Source: Bradyrhizobium sp. C9 (GTDB lineage: Bacteria; Pseudomonadota; Alphaproteobacteria; Rhizobiales; Xanthobacteraceae). Taken from it: a DNA stretch of 64,000 nt. The notes below the pieces were generated by a model, which was not told the DNA's origin, made no database searches, and saw nothing but the letters and a program-made list of their open reading frames with translations. Below, piece after piece: positions 34,321 to 42,126 of this stretch. Position numbers and translations under genes: made by a program. Numbering within the stretch: position 1 is the first letter of the stretch; every line of letters begins with the position of its first letter. Location: NCBI RefSeq assembly GCF_002532045.1, contig NZ_NWTG01000022.1, positions 1 to 64,000 on the forward strand, read 5' to 3'.

Positions 34321-34863
34321 TTGAGCATTCCGAACATCATCACCCTCGCCCGCATCATCCTGGTGCCGGTGATCGTCTGGGCCATCGTCTCGAGCCAGAT
34401 GGAGATCGCGTTCGCGATCTTCGTGATCGCCGGCGTCTCGGACGCGGTCGACGGTTTCCTTGCCAAGCGCTTCAACATGGCGAGCGAGCTCGGCGCCCTG
34501 CTCGACCCGCTCGCCGACAAGGCGCTCTTGGTGTCGATCTATGTCGCGCTCGGAATCTGGGGCGCGGTGCCACGCTGGATCGTGATTCTGGTGGTGTCGC
34601 GCGACATCATGATCGTCTCCGCCGTGATTGTGTCATGGTTGTTCGACAAGCCGGTCGAGATGAAGCCGCTGATGGTGTCGAAGCTGAACACGGTTGCGCA
34701 GGTCGCGTTCGCGGCACTCGTGCTGGCCTCGCTCGGCTTCGGCTTTCAGCCGCATCCGTACGACCTGATCCTGATGGGCCTGGTCACGATCTTTACTTTG
34801 GGATCGGTGTCCCTCTATCTCGTGGAGTGGGTGCGGCACATGAGCACGATCGAGGCTCGGTAG
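34321..34863 (+). CDS. CDP-alcohol phosphatidyltransferase family membrane protein
   Basis: A phospholipid-synthesis enzyme that exchanges CMP on CDP-diacylglycerol for an alcohol, most likely glycerol-3-phosphate (PgsA-like). The 180-residue protein has about four to five hydrophobic helices and the family motif DAVDGFLAKRFNMASELGALLDPLADK, which I read as D-x2-DG-x2-A-(K for R)-x8-G-x3-D-x3-D. The start is TTG at 34321; MSIPNIITLARIILVP is the normal N-terminus. Lysine in place of the usual arginine is the only oddity. First gene of a rightward run toward hda, ppk and ppx. Confidence 0.85.
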   Translation: MSIPNIITLARIILVPVIVWAIVSSQMEIAFAIFVIAGVSDAVDGFLAKRFNMASELGALLDPLADKALLVSIYVALGIWGAVPRWIVILVVSRDIMIVSAVIVSWLFDKPVEMKPLMVSKLNTVAQVAFAALVLASLGFGFQPHPYDLILMGLVTIFTLGSVSLYLVEWVRHMSTIEAR

Positions 34864-34871
34864 CGCACGAT

Positions 34872-34933
34872 CCGGCAAAAGTGGAAACCGATTCTCCCGC
34901 GACAAACGCGAAGCGTTTGCGCAGGGATCATGC
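34872..34933. repeat. Interspersed repeat with CGACAAACGCG core
   Basis: The stretch contains CGACAAACGC followed by a reverse-complement-like GCGTTTGCGC, making a hairpin AAACGC/GCGTTT around GAA, then GCAGGGATCATGC. The same core appears at 55785-55840. Located between the CDP-alcohol phosphatidyltransferase and hda, where it could form an mRNA hairpin or processing signal. Confidence 0.65.
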
Positions 34934-34959
34934 TAAAATAAAGTAGTTTGGAGATTTGC

Positions 34960-35637
34960 GTGGCCGGTAGCGTTCAACCTCGTCAATTGGCCTTGGCCCT
35001 GCCGCACGAGGAGAAGCTGACCCGCGACGATTTCCTTGAGGGGCCCGCCAATGAGGCGGCGCTGGCGCTGATCGATGGCTGGCCTGACTGGCCGAACCGA
35101 ATCATGCTGCTGGTGGGGCCCGAAGGCTCCGGCAAAAGCCACCTCGCTGCGATCTGGGCCGAGAGCGCCGGCGCGCGCTCGACCGCGGCGCATGCGCTGA
35201 CCGCCGACACGGTGCCGACCGCGCTTGCGACCGGCGCGCTGGTGGTCGAGGACCTCAGGCCGTCGGACTTCGACGAGCGCGCGATGTTCCATCTGATGAA
35301 TCTCGCCCGCCAGGACGATGCCTTCGTGCTGATCACGGCACGCGTCCCGCCGTCTTCGTTCGAGATCGAGCTGCGCGATCTGCGCTCCCGGCTCCGCGCG
35401 GTGCCGACGGTGACCCTGCAGCCGCCCGATGACCAGCTGTTCCGCGGTCTGATCGTCAAGTTCTGCGCCGACCGCCAGATGAGCGTGGACGAGCCGCTCG
35501 TCAGCTACCTGACCAACCGGATCGAGCGGTCCTATACCGCTGTCCGCCAGGCGGTCGAGCTGCTCGACACCGAGGCGCTGCGGCTCGGCCGGCCGGTGAC
35601 CCGGGCGCTGGCGGCCGAGCTGTTGCGCGATGCCTGA
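34960..35637 (+). CDS. hdaA: DnaA-related regulator HdaA
   Basis: A DnaA-domain-III-like AAA+ protein that stimulates ATP hydrolysis by DnaA at the sliding clamp, limiting re-initiation. The 225-residue protein starts VAGSVQPRQLALALPHEE, whose QLALALP fits the clamp-binding motif. Walker A is GPEGSGKSHL and the Walker B-like part is VVEDL. GTG at 34960 is chosen because GGAG lies six bases upstream; the TTG at 34948 is possible. Located before ppk and ppx. Confidence 0.85.
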   Translation: MAGSVQPRQLALALPHEEKLTRDDFLEGPANEAALALIDGWPDWPNRIMLLVGPEGSGKSHLAAIWAESAGARSTAAHALTADTVPTALATGALVVEDLRPSDFDERAMFHLMNLARQDDAFVLITARVPPSSFEIELRDLRSRLRAVPTVTLQPPDDQLFRGLIVKFCADRQMSVDEPLVSYLTNRIERSYTAVRQAVELLDTEALRLGRPVTRALAAELLRDA

Positions 35638-35769
35638 GGCGTGCCGCGGCTTGACGGCGCAGGCCAGCGGAACATCAATGTCATCGAAACGTCATCGCAA
35701 TATCACATGGTCTGCGCGGCCCTCGGCTAGACCGCCCCAGCCCCCTGCCCGGAATTGGACCAGCACTTG

Positions 35770-37974
35770 ATGGACTCGGCACAAGCACCTGAAATCAAAG
35801 AGAAAGAGGCGGAACTCCCGCCCGTCCCCGCGATCGCAAGCAGCCCCGAGCGCTTCATCAACCGGGAGCTGTCCTGGCTGCACTTCAACCGCCGGGTGCT
35901 CGAGGAATCGGTCAATCTCGGCCATCCGGTGCTGGAGCGGGTTCGCTTCCTGTCGATTTCGGCGAATAACCTCGACGAGTTCTTCATGGTCCGCGTCGCC
36001 GGCATCAAGGCGCAGGTCCGCGAGGGCATCACCGAGCGCAGCCCGGACGGCCTGCTGCCGGCCGAGCAGCTCGTGATGATCAACAAGACCGTGTCGCAGC
36101 TCGCCTCCGACCAGCAGGCGATCTGGAGCGACCTGCGCGAGATCCTGTCCAAGGTCGGCATCCAGCTGGTCGACGGGCGCGACGTCACCAAGTCCGAACG
36201 TACCTGGATCGAGGATCACTTCCTCCACAACATCTTCCCGCTGCTGACACCGCTGGCGATCGACCCGGCTCATCCGTTCCCGTTCATCCCGAACCTCGGC
36301 TTCACGGTCGCGCTGCAATTGTCGCGGGTCGCCGACGGCAAGGCGATGAACGCGCTGATCCGCATGCCCGGCAAGATCGACCGCTTCATCCGCATTCCCT
36401 CGACCAAGGAAGGCGCGCCGGCCCGGCTGATCACGCTCGAGCAGGCCACCGGCCTGTTCATCGGTCGCCTGTTCCCCGGCTACACCGTCAAGGGCCAGGG
36501 CGCGTTCCGCATCATCAGGGACTCCGAACTCGAAATCGAGGAAGAGGCCGAGGACCTCGTTCGCCTGTTCGAGACAGCGCTCAAGCGCCGCCGGCGCGGA
36601 TCGGTGATCCGGCTCGAGATCGAGGCCACGATGCCCGAAGAGCTCCGCGTCTTCGTGCAGCACGCCTTGTCGGCCGCGGACGATGAAGTGATCCTGGTCG
36701 ACGGCGTGCTCGCGATGAACGAGCTGTCGCAGCTCACCCGGCTCAATCGCCCCGACCTCGAATTCCCGCCCTACGTGCCGCGCCATCCTGAACGCGTCCG
36801 CGACCATGGCGGCGATATCTTCGCAGCCATCCGCCAGAAGGATCTCGTGGTCCACCACCCCTACGAATCCTTCGACGTCGTCGTCCAGTTCCTGCAACAG
36901 GCGGCGCGCGATCCCGACGTGGTCGCGATCAAGCAGACGCTCTATCGCACCTCGAACAATTCGCCGATCGTGCGCGCGCTGGCGGACGCCGCCGAAGCCG
37001 GCAAGTCGGTGACCGCGCTGATCGAATTGAAAGCGCGCTTCGACGAGGAGGCCAACATCCGCTGGGCGCGCGACCTCGAACGCGCCGGCGTGCAGGTCGT
37101 CTACGGCTTCATCGAACTGAAGACGCACGCCAAGCTGTCGATGGTGGTGCGCCGCGAGAGCGGCAACCTCACGACCTATGTGCACACCGGCACCGGCAAC
37201 TATCATCCGGTCACGGCCCGCATCTACACCGACGTCTCGTACTTTACGTCGGACCCGATCATCGGCCGCGACGTCGCGCGGGTGTTCAACTACATCACCG
37301 GTTATGCCGAGCCGAGCGACATCGAGAAGATGGCGGTGTCGCCGCTGACATTGCGCAAGCGGATCATCGAGCACATCCACGGCGAGATTGCTCACGTCAA
37401 GCATGGCCGGTCCGGCGCGATCTGGATGAAGATGAACGCGCTGGTCGATCCTGACATCATCGACGCACTGTATGAGGCCTCGCAGGCCGGCGTCTCGATC
37501 GAGCTCGTGGTGCGCGGCATCTGCTGCCTGCGGCCCGGACTGCCCGGATTGTCGGAGAACATCCGCGTCAAATCGGTGATCGGCCGGTTCCTGGAACACG
37601 GCCGAATCTATTGCTTCGGCATGGGCCAGGGCCTGCCGAGCGCAAAAGCTGCTGTGTATATCTCGTCCGCCGACATGATGCCGCGGAACCTCGACCGCCG
37701 CGTCGAGGTGCTCTGTCCGTTGCAAAATCCCACGGTGCATCAGCAGGTTCTCGAACAGATCATGGTCGCGAACCTGAAGGACACCGAGCAAAGCTGGCAA
37801 TTGTTGCCGGACGGATCGTCAACGCGTATGAAGGCCGCGAAGGGCGAAGAGCCCTTCAATCTGCATGACTATTTCATGACAAATCCGAGTCTGTCCGGCC
37901 GTGGTAAGTCTCTCAAGGAATCTTCACCGCGCCGTCTCACGCGTCGTAACGAGCGTCAGCAGCCATCGTCTTGA
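35770..37974 (+). CDS. ppk: Polyphosphate kinase 1
   Basis: Makes polyphosphate from ATP at the membrane. The 734-residue length is normal for PPK1. The N-domain starts FINRELSWLHFNRRVLEES. The phosphorylated histidine region is YVHTGTGNYHPVTARIYTD, and a second histidine lies in RFLEHGRIYCFGMG. RTSNNSPIVRALADAAEAGK is also typical. ATG at 35770 is preferred over an in-frame TTG upstream. It is followed twelve bases later by ppx, so the synthesis and degradation enzymes share a message. Confidence 0.95.
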   Translation: MDSAQAPEIKEKEAELPPVPAIASSPERFINRELSWLHFNRRVLEESVNLGHPVLERVRFLSISANNLDEFFMVRVAGIKAQVREGITERSPDGLLPAEQLVMINKTVSQLASDQQAIWSDLREILSKVGIQLVDGRDVTKSERTWIEDHFLHNIFPLLTPLAIDPAHPFPFIPNLGFTVALQLSRVADGKAMNALIRMPGKIDRFIRIPSTKEGAPARLITLEQATGLFIGRLFPGYTVKGQGAFRIIRDSELEIEEEAEDLVRLFETALKRRRRGSVIRLEIEATMPEELRVFVQHALSAADDEVILVDGVLAMNELSQLTRLNRPDLEFPPYVPRHPERVRDHGGDIFAAIRQKDLVVHHPYESFDVVVQFLQQAARDPDVVAIKQTLYRTSNNSPIVRALADAAEAGKSVTALIELKARFDEEANIRWARDLERAGVQVVYGFIELKTHAKLSMVVRRESGNLTTYVHTGTGNYHPVTARIYTDVSYFTSDPIIGRDVARVFNYITGYAEPSDIEKMAVSPLTLRKRIIEHIHGEIAHVKHGRSGAIWMKMNALVDPDIIDALYEASQAGVSIELVVRGICCLRPGLPGLSENIRVKSVIGRFLEHGRIYCFGMGQGLPSAKAAVYISSADMMPRNLDRRVEVLCPLQNPTVHQQVLEQIMVANLKDTEQSWQLLPDGSSTRMKAAKGEEPFNLHDYFMTNPSLSGRGKSLKESSPRRLTRRNERQQPSS

Positions 37975-37986
37975 GGGGGCCTTACG

Positions 37987-39489
37987 GTGAAGCGGCCGCG
38001 GAAGCGCGCTTCCAGCGTCGCTGTGATCGATATCGGCTCGAACTCGGTTCGTCTCGTGGTTTACGAGGCGATGGCGCGCAGCCTCATCACCATCTTCAAC
38101 GAGAAGGCGCTGTGCGGGCTCGGACGCGAGGTGCAGAGCACCGGCCTGCTCGCAACCGATGCGGTCAACAAGGCGCTCACCGCGCTGCGCCGCTTTCGCG
38201 CGCTGTGCAAAATCCAGCAGGTCGGCCGCGTCTACGCGATCGCGACCGCGGCCTGCCGCGACGCCAAGAACGGTCCCGACTTCATCGCCCAGGCCGAGCG
38301 CATCTGCGGCGCCAAGATCGAAATCCTCACCGGTCCGCGTGAGGCGAAGCTGTCTGCGCTCGGTGTCGTCTCGGGCGTGCACAATCCGAACGGCATCGTC
38401 GGCGATCTCGGCGGCGGCTCGCTCGAGCTGATCGACGTCAAGGGCAACCGGGTGCGCAGCGGCGTAACGCTGCCGCTCGGCAGCCTGGCGCTGCAGGACC
38501 TCTCGAACAAATCGCTCAAGCGCGCCGAACGCATCGTCAAGAACGAGCTGCTCGGCGTCGCCCAGCTCAAGACCGGCCGCGGCCGCACCTTCTACGCGGT
38601 CGGCGGCACCTGGCGCGCGCTGGCGCGCATCCACATCATCCAGAGCGGCTACCCGCTCAAGGTGATGCACGGCTATTCCATTCCGGCGGCGGACGCGCTC
38701 GACTTCGCGCAGCGGCTGCGGCGGCTGGCGGCGACCAACATGCTGGCCAATATCGAATCCGTCGCCGATGCGCGGCGACCGCTGTTGGCCTACGCCGCGC
38801 TCGTGCTCGAATACATCATCCGCGCCGCCCAGCCGAAGACCATCGTGTTCTCGACTTTCGGCGTGCGCGAGGGTCTGCTCTACGAGATGCTGCCGCAGGC
38901 CGAGCGCGCCAAGGATGGCTTGGTCTGCGCCGCCCAAAACCTCAACGAATTGCTGTCGCGCTCGGCCCGCCATGCCCAGGAGCTGACGGCGTGGACCGAC
39001 CGGCTGGTGCGCGTCGTCCGGCTGCGCGAGACCGAGGAAGACCGCAGGCTGCGTCACGTCGCCTGCCTACTGTCAGATATCGGCTGGCGCGTGCATCCGG
39101 ATCATCGCGGCGAGGAAACCCTCAGCCTGATCATGAACGGCAATTTCGGCTCGATCACGCATCAGGGCCGCGCCTTCGTCGCGCTGTCGGTGTTCTATCG
39201 CTACGCCGGCCTCAGCGAGGAGAACGAACCGCCGCCGCAGATCCGCGCGCTGGTGACGCCGGCGATGGACGAGCGCGCGCGCGTGCTCGGCGCCGCGTTC
39301 CGTGTCGCACATCTGATCACGGCGGCGCGCACCGGCGTGCTGCCGGCGACGCATTTCCGCACCCAGGGCCGCAAGCTGATGCTGGTGTTCGAGCACCGGA
39401 TGGTTGATCTAGTCGCCGACCGCGTCGGCAGCCGCTTCAAGCAACTGGCGCGGCTGGTCGGTCGCGTCGGCTCGATCGTGCGGCGCTAG
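37987..39489 (+). CDS. ppx: Exopolyphosphatase
   Basis: Removes terminal phosphates from polyphosphate and probably pppGpp. The 500-residue protein has the actin-like phosphatase fold with AVIDIGSNSVRLVVYEA near the N-terminus and GDLGGGSLELIDVKGN in the middle. The C-terminal half carries an HD-like helical domain (HVACLLSDIGWRVHPDHRGE). The start is GTG at 37987, following ppk's stop by twelve bases. This is the usual rhizobial ppk-ppx pair. Confidence 0.93.
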   Translation: MKRPRKRASSVAVIDIGSNSVRLVVYEAMARSLITIFNEKALCGLGREVQSTGLLATDAVNKALTALRRFRALCKIQQVGRVYAIATAACRDAKNGPDFIAQAERICGAKIEILTGPREAKLSALGVVSGVHNPNGIVGDLGGGSLELIDVKGNRVRSGVTLPLGSLALQDLSNKSLKRAERIVKNELLGVAQLKTGRGRTFYAVGGTWRALARIHIIQSGYPLKVMHGYSIPAADALDFAQRLRRLAATNMLANIESVADARRPLLAYAALVLEYIIRAAQPKTIVFSTFGVREGLLYEMLPQAERAKDGLVCAAQNLNELLSRSARHAQELTAWTDRLVRVVRLRETEEDRRLRHVACLLSDIGWRVHPDHRGEETLSLIMNGNFGSITHQGRAFVALSVFYRYAGLSEENEPPPQIRALVTPAMDERARVLGAAFRVAHLITAARTGVLPATHFRTQGRKLMLVFEHRMVDLVADRVGSRFKQLARLVGRVGSIVRR

Positions 39490-39492
39490 ACG

Positions 39493-39523
39493 TCGTCGGT
39501 TCTGATTCAATCAGAACCGACGA
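39493..39523. terminator. Bidirectional terminator-like palindrome
   Basis: Perfect 15-base arms TCGTCGGTTCTGATT and AATCAGAACCGACGA around one base, immediately after the ppx stop and facing the leftward TerC-family gene. No T-run follows on the + strand. It is placed where both genes need to stop. Confidence 0.65.
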
Positions 39524-39538
39524 TGTCCAGCTCTCTCG

Positions 39539-39593
39539 TTTTGACGCGTTTTCTTCACGCGAACCGGCGTCCACCTCGCTCGAAAACGCTATG
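39539..39593. repeat. Interspersed repeat, ACGCGTTTTCTTCACGCG type
   Basis: Contains ACGCGTTTTCTTCACGCG and GCTCGAAAACGCTATGA, whose ends are related inversely (TTGACGCGTTTTC and GAAAACGC). This layout is often seen repeated in Bradyrhizobium intergenic DNA, from memory. Lies next to the ppx terminator. Confidence 0.5.
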
Positions 39594-39598
39594 ACCCC

Positions 39599-40438
39599 TC
39601 ACGCCGCTTTGGCGGCGTGCTTGGCTTTCCGGAGCGCGTGACGGCGCCAGATCGATCCGATGAGCAGCACCACGACGATGCCGAGCACGGCGAGCGTGAT
39701 CTCGCCGCCGTTGCCGCTATGGGCGAATTGCGGCGACATCCCGATCGAGGTCAGCCAGGAATCGAGCCTCGCACCTAGCGGTCCGGCGAACAGCGCATTC
39801 AGCTTCGGATGCACGGCCGGATCGGTCGCGATGACGTCGCCCGCGATCCAGCCGAGCAGCGCGGCGCCGGCCCAGACCAGGACCGGCAGCTTGGTGAGCA
39901 GCGCCATGATCAGCGCCGCACCGGCCACGATCAGGGGAACGCTGATCGCAAGTCCGAGCACCAGCAGTGGCACACTGCCGTTGGCGGCAGCGGCGACCGC
40001 GATCACATTGTCGAGGCTCATCACGATGTCGGCGACCACGACGATCTGAACCGCAGCCCACAGATGCGAGGCCGCGTGCACGCTGTCCTCGTCCTCCTGC
40101 TCCGGCACCAGGAGCTTGGCGGCGATCACGATCAGCGCCAGGCCACCGACCAGCTTCAGGTAGGGAAGCTCCATCAGGCTGGCGACGATGCCGGTGAAGA
40201 TGACACGCAGCAGCACCGCCGCGGCGGCACCGAGAATCATGCCCCACAGGCGCTGGCGCGGCGCGAGCCCGCGGCAGGCCAGCGCGATCACGAGCGCGTT
40301 GTCGCCCGACAGCAGGACGTTGATCCAGATGATCTTGCCGACGGCGACCCAGAAGGTCGGGGTCGCCATCTCGTTCTTGAACTCGGTGAAGAACGCGCCG
40401 ATGTACGCCGGATCAAAGATCTGCCACAGCCAGTCCAC
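39599..40438 (-). CDS. TerC/YjbE family membrane protein
   Basis: A 279-residue integral membrane protein of the TerC family, linked to metal (Mn) export or metal loading of exoenzymes. It has about seven to eight hydrophobic helices, with the paired acidic motifs INVLLSGDNALVIALA and IVMSLDNVIAVAAAA that form the transport site. The C-terminus is basic (RRHALRKAKHAAKAA). The start is GTG at 40438 with AGGA seven bases upstream. It follows ndk leftward with a 110-base structured gap. Confidence 0.88.
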   Translation of the reverse strand: MDWLWQIFDPAYIGAFFTEFKNEMATPTFWVAVGKIIWINVLLSGDNALVIALACRGLAPRQRLWGMILGAAAAVLLRVIFTGIVASLMELPYLKLVGGLALIVIAAKLLVPEQEDEDSVHAASHLWAAVQIVVVADIVMSLDNVIAVAAAANGSVPLLVLGLAISVPLIVAGAALIMALLTKLPVLVWAGAALLGWIAGDVIATDPAVHPKLNALFAGPLGARLDSWLTSIGMSPQFAHSGNGGEITLAVLGIVVVLLIGSIWRRHALRKAKHAAKAA

Positions 40439-40471
40439 AGCGAGTCCTATTCGGCCCTGCGGCCGCCCCTG

Positions 40472-40526
40472 GCGGCGGTGGTCCGCCGCTCCCAGTTCAT
40501 TTCGGCACGGTCTCCCCAGGAGACCG
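40472..40526 (-). promoter_or_regulatory. Structured leader between ndk and terC
   Basis: Two stable hairpins lie in the 110-base gap: CGGTCTCC/GGAGACCG with a three-base loop at 40508-40526 and GCGGCGG/CCGCCGC with a four-base loop at 40472-40489. Neither has a following T-run. The first may terminate ndk; together they form a compact leader of the TerC-family gene. TerC genes elsewhere often carry Mn-responsive leaders, but I did not find the conserved sequence of that riboswitch here. Confidence 0.45.
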
Positions 40527-40548
40527 CGTCATTTTCAGTTGTGCGGCG

Positions 40549-40971
40549 TCAGCCGACGATCTCGTTGCCGGCGAAGAACTGCGCAATCTCGATCACCGCG
40601 GTCTCCGGCGCATCCGAACCGTGCACCGAATTCTCGCCGATCGACTTCGCATAGAGCTTGCGGATGGTGCCTTCGGCGGCCTTCGACGGATCCGTCGCGC
40701 CCATCACGTCGCGATACTTCAGGATGGCGCCCTCGCCTTCCAGCACCTGGACCACGACGGGGCCGGAGGTCATGAAGTCGACCAGCTCGCCGAAGAACGG
40801 GCGCGCCTTGTGGACGGCATAGAAGGTTTCGGCCTGGCCGCGGGTCATCTGGATGCGCTTCTGCGCCACGACCCGCAGGCCCGCCTTCTCGATCACCGCA
40901 TTGACCGCGCCGGTCAGGTTGCGCTCGGTGGCATCGGGCTTGATGATCGAAAAGGTGCGTTCAATCGCCAT
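40549..40971 (-). CDS. ndk: Nucleoside-diphosphate kinase
   Basis: Balances NTP and dNTP pools by phosphotransfer through a histidine. The protein has 140 residues, beginning ERTFSIIKPDATERNLTGAV. The active-site histidine is in IGENSVHGSDAPETA, and MTSGPVVVQVLEGEGAI is also typical. AAGGA lies nine bases before the ATG. It is read leftward toward the TerC-family gene. Confidence 0.96.
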   Translation of the reverse strand: MAIERTFSIIKPDATERNLTGAVNAVIEKAGLRVVAQKRIQMTRGQAETFYAVHKARPFFGELVDFMTSGPVVVQVLEGEGAILKYRDVMGATDPSKAAEGTIRKLYAKSIGENSVHGSDAPETAVIEIAQFFAGNEIVG

Positions 40972-41322
40972 GATTTCGTCCTTGTAAACAGTGGCTGGGA
41001 GTTGCCGGGGCTTATATCGGCGCGATGGGGTAACGGCAAGCGACCCTGTGACGCGTTAGCCTTTAGTTTTGATGGATTTTCACGACAAAAACCGTCGTCC
41101 GGGCGGTCCCCGGACACAGACAGGCTCGGCCAACTTACCGCGATTTCACTTAGGTGAACCCATTCTGACAGCGCCGTGCCGCTGCCGTTCAGCTGCAGCC
41201 GCCTAGGCTCTGCACCGATCGGACGCCTTGCTGGCCCCCCAATCCGCAAGCCTCACAGGACGTCTCGGGAAACGATGTCACCGCGGGCGCGTCGCGCGCG
41301 CCCATACCTCGAGGAGACGATC
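40972..41322. other. Intergenic stretch between ndk and the Gly/Trp/His-rich gene
   Basis: About 350 bases without a convincing gene. It contains the divergent promoter areas for ndk and the rightward exported gene. The sequence close to 41270-41310 is very GC-rich with CGCGCGCG runs before the GAGGAG ribosome site of the next gene. Nothing else is recognised. Confidence 0.5.
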
Positions 41323-41592
41323 ATGTTACGCAAATTATCGCTCGCTGCCGTTGCCGCAATTTCGCTCGGTGCCGCCGCACTCGCCCCGACCTCCGCCTCG
41401 GCCTGGGGTGGCTGGCATGGCGGCTGGCACGGTGGTTGGCACCACGGCTGGTGGGGCGGCCCGCGCGTCATCGTCGGAGGTCCGGCCTATTACGGCGGCT
41501 ATGGATACGGCTACGGCGGCGGCTGCTACGTGCGCCGCGTCGTGCCGACCCCGTGGGGTCCGCGCTGGCGCCTGATCAACCGCTGCTACTGA
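41323..41592 (+). CDS. Exported Gly/Trp/His/Tyr-rich small protein
   Basis: An 89-residue protein with a strong ribosome site (GAGGAG) eight bases before the ATG. Residues 1-25 form a signal peptide ending ASA before WGGWHGG. The mature part contains tandem GGWH units (WGGWHGGWHGGWHHGWWGG) followed by a Gly/Tyr stretch YYGGYGYGYGGG and a C-terminal CYVRRVVPTPWGPRW with two cysteines (the second in NRCY). It looks like a metal-binding or self-associating envelope protein. No function can be assigned. An intrinsic terminator follows. Confidence 0.75.
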   Translation: MLRKLSLAAVAAISLGAAALAPTSASAWGGWHGGWHGGWHHGWWGGPRVIVGGPAYYGGYGYGYGGGCYVRRVVPTPWGPRWRLINRCY

Positions 41593-41630
41593 TCCATCTG
41601 TTCTGTCGACTGCTCCCCTGACTTACCCTC

Positions 41631-41657
41631 GCCCCGGCCTTGCGCCGGGGCTTTTTT
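41631..41657 (+). terminator. Intrinsic terminator
   Basis: GCCCCGGC pairs with GCCGGGGC around a five-base loop and runs directly into TTTTTT. This is the clearest Rho-independent terminator in the window, 39 bases after the stop of the Gly/Trp/His-rich gene. Confidence 0.9.
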
Positions 41658-41752
41658 GTGCCCGCCTGGGAACCCGGTCGCATCGTGCGCCTCACTACCT
41701 CAAGGCGAGAGTAAGGCGGAACGGAAACCAAATTCGGGGGTCGCGACTTGTC

Positions 41753-41881
41753 ATGGCAAGGACTTACGGAACACGCGAGATGGAACTCGCCAAGAAGTAC
41801 TCCAAGAAACATTCCAAGGCACATGCCAAGAGCCATGACGATGACAATGACCCAGACCCACAACGATCCCGATCAGATTGA
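41753..41881 (+). CDS. Possible small Lys/His-rich peptide, 42 residues
   Basis: A frame that reads ARTYGTREMELAKKYS, then KKHSKAHAKSH, then DDDNDPD, very charged and unlike random high-GC sequence. It overlaps the next frame by 47 bases in a different reading frame. The only weak ribosome site is a G-run some fifteen bases before its ATG. It may be real and translationally coupled to the downstream gene, or a by-product of its composition. Confidence 0.35.
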   Translation: MARTYGTREMELAKKYSKKHSKAHAKSHDDDNDPDPQRSRSD

Positions 41882-42017
41882 TCGCAAGACCTGCCGTTAC
41901 ATCTGCGATGCCGTGGGTGAACGGCTCCAGCAAAGCATGCGGCCAGAACCCGCACTTTCGTCCCGCCTGCAGCAACTCCTCGAGGAAATGCAACGCCGGG
42001 AAAACGAGCGCCAGTAG
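41835..42017 (+). CDS. Small protein, NepR-like, 60 residues
   Basis: Reads MTMTMTQTHNDPDQIDRKT then CRYICDAVGERLQQSMRPEP and ALSSRLQQLLEEMQRRE. The helical pattern G-E-R-L ... E-P ... S-R-L-Q-x-L-L-x-x-M resembles the core of NepR anti-sigma factors (G-x-x-L-R-x-x-Y ... E-P-V-P-x-R-F-x-x-L-L). No ecfG or phyR gene is nearby and there are substitutions, so this is a suggestion, not an assignment. Several ATGs lie at the N-terminus; the ribosome site is weak. It overlaps a small Lys/His-rich frame. Confidence 0.5.
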   Translation: MTMTMTQTHNDPDQIDRKTCRYICDAVGERLQQSMRPEPALSSRLQQLLEEMQRRENERQ

Positions 42018-42126
42018 ATATTGCGGGCTGATCGGCAGCCCCATTGCGTTTTTTTGCAACAGCCGTCCGGATAGATTTTACCGACAGACGGGTTGCGTTT
42101 GGCGGCGGGTCCGGTGACAACGCTGC

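Noticed and set aside
35692..37800. Leftward open frame of about 700 codons opposite ppk
   Set aside because: Same reason: the + strand encodes an unmistakable PPK1, and the antisense translation lacks any family pattern.
40439..40548. Possible yybP-ykoY manganese riboswitch before the TerC-family gene
   Set aside because: The hairpins are there, but the conserved GGGGAGUAG segment and its partner are not; kept only as an unassigned structured leader.
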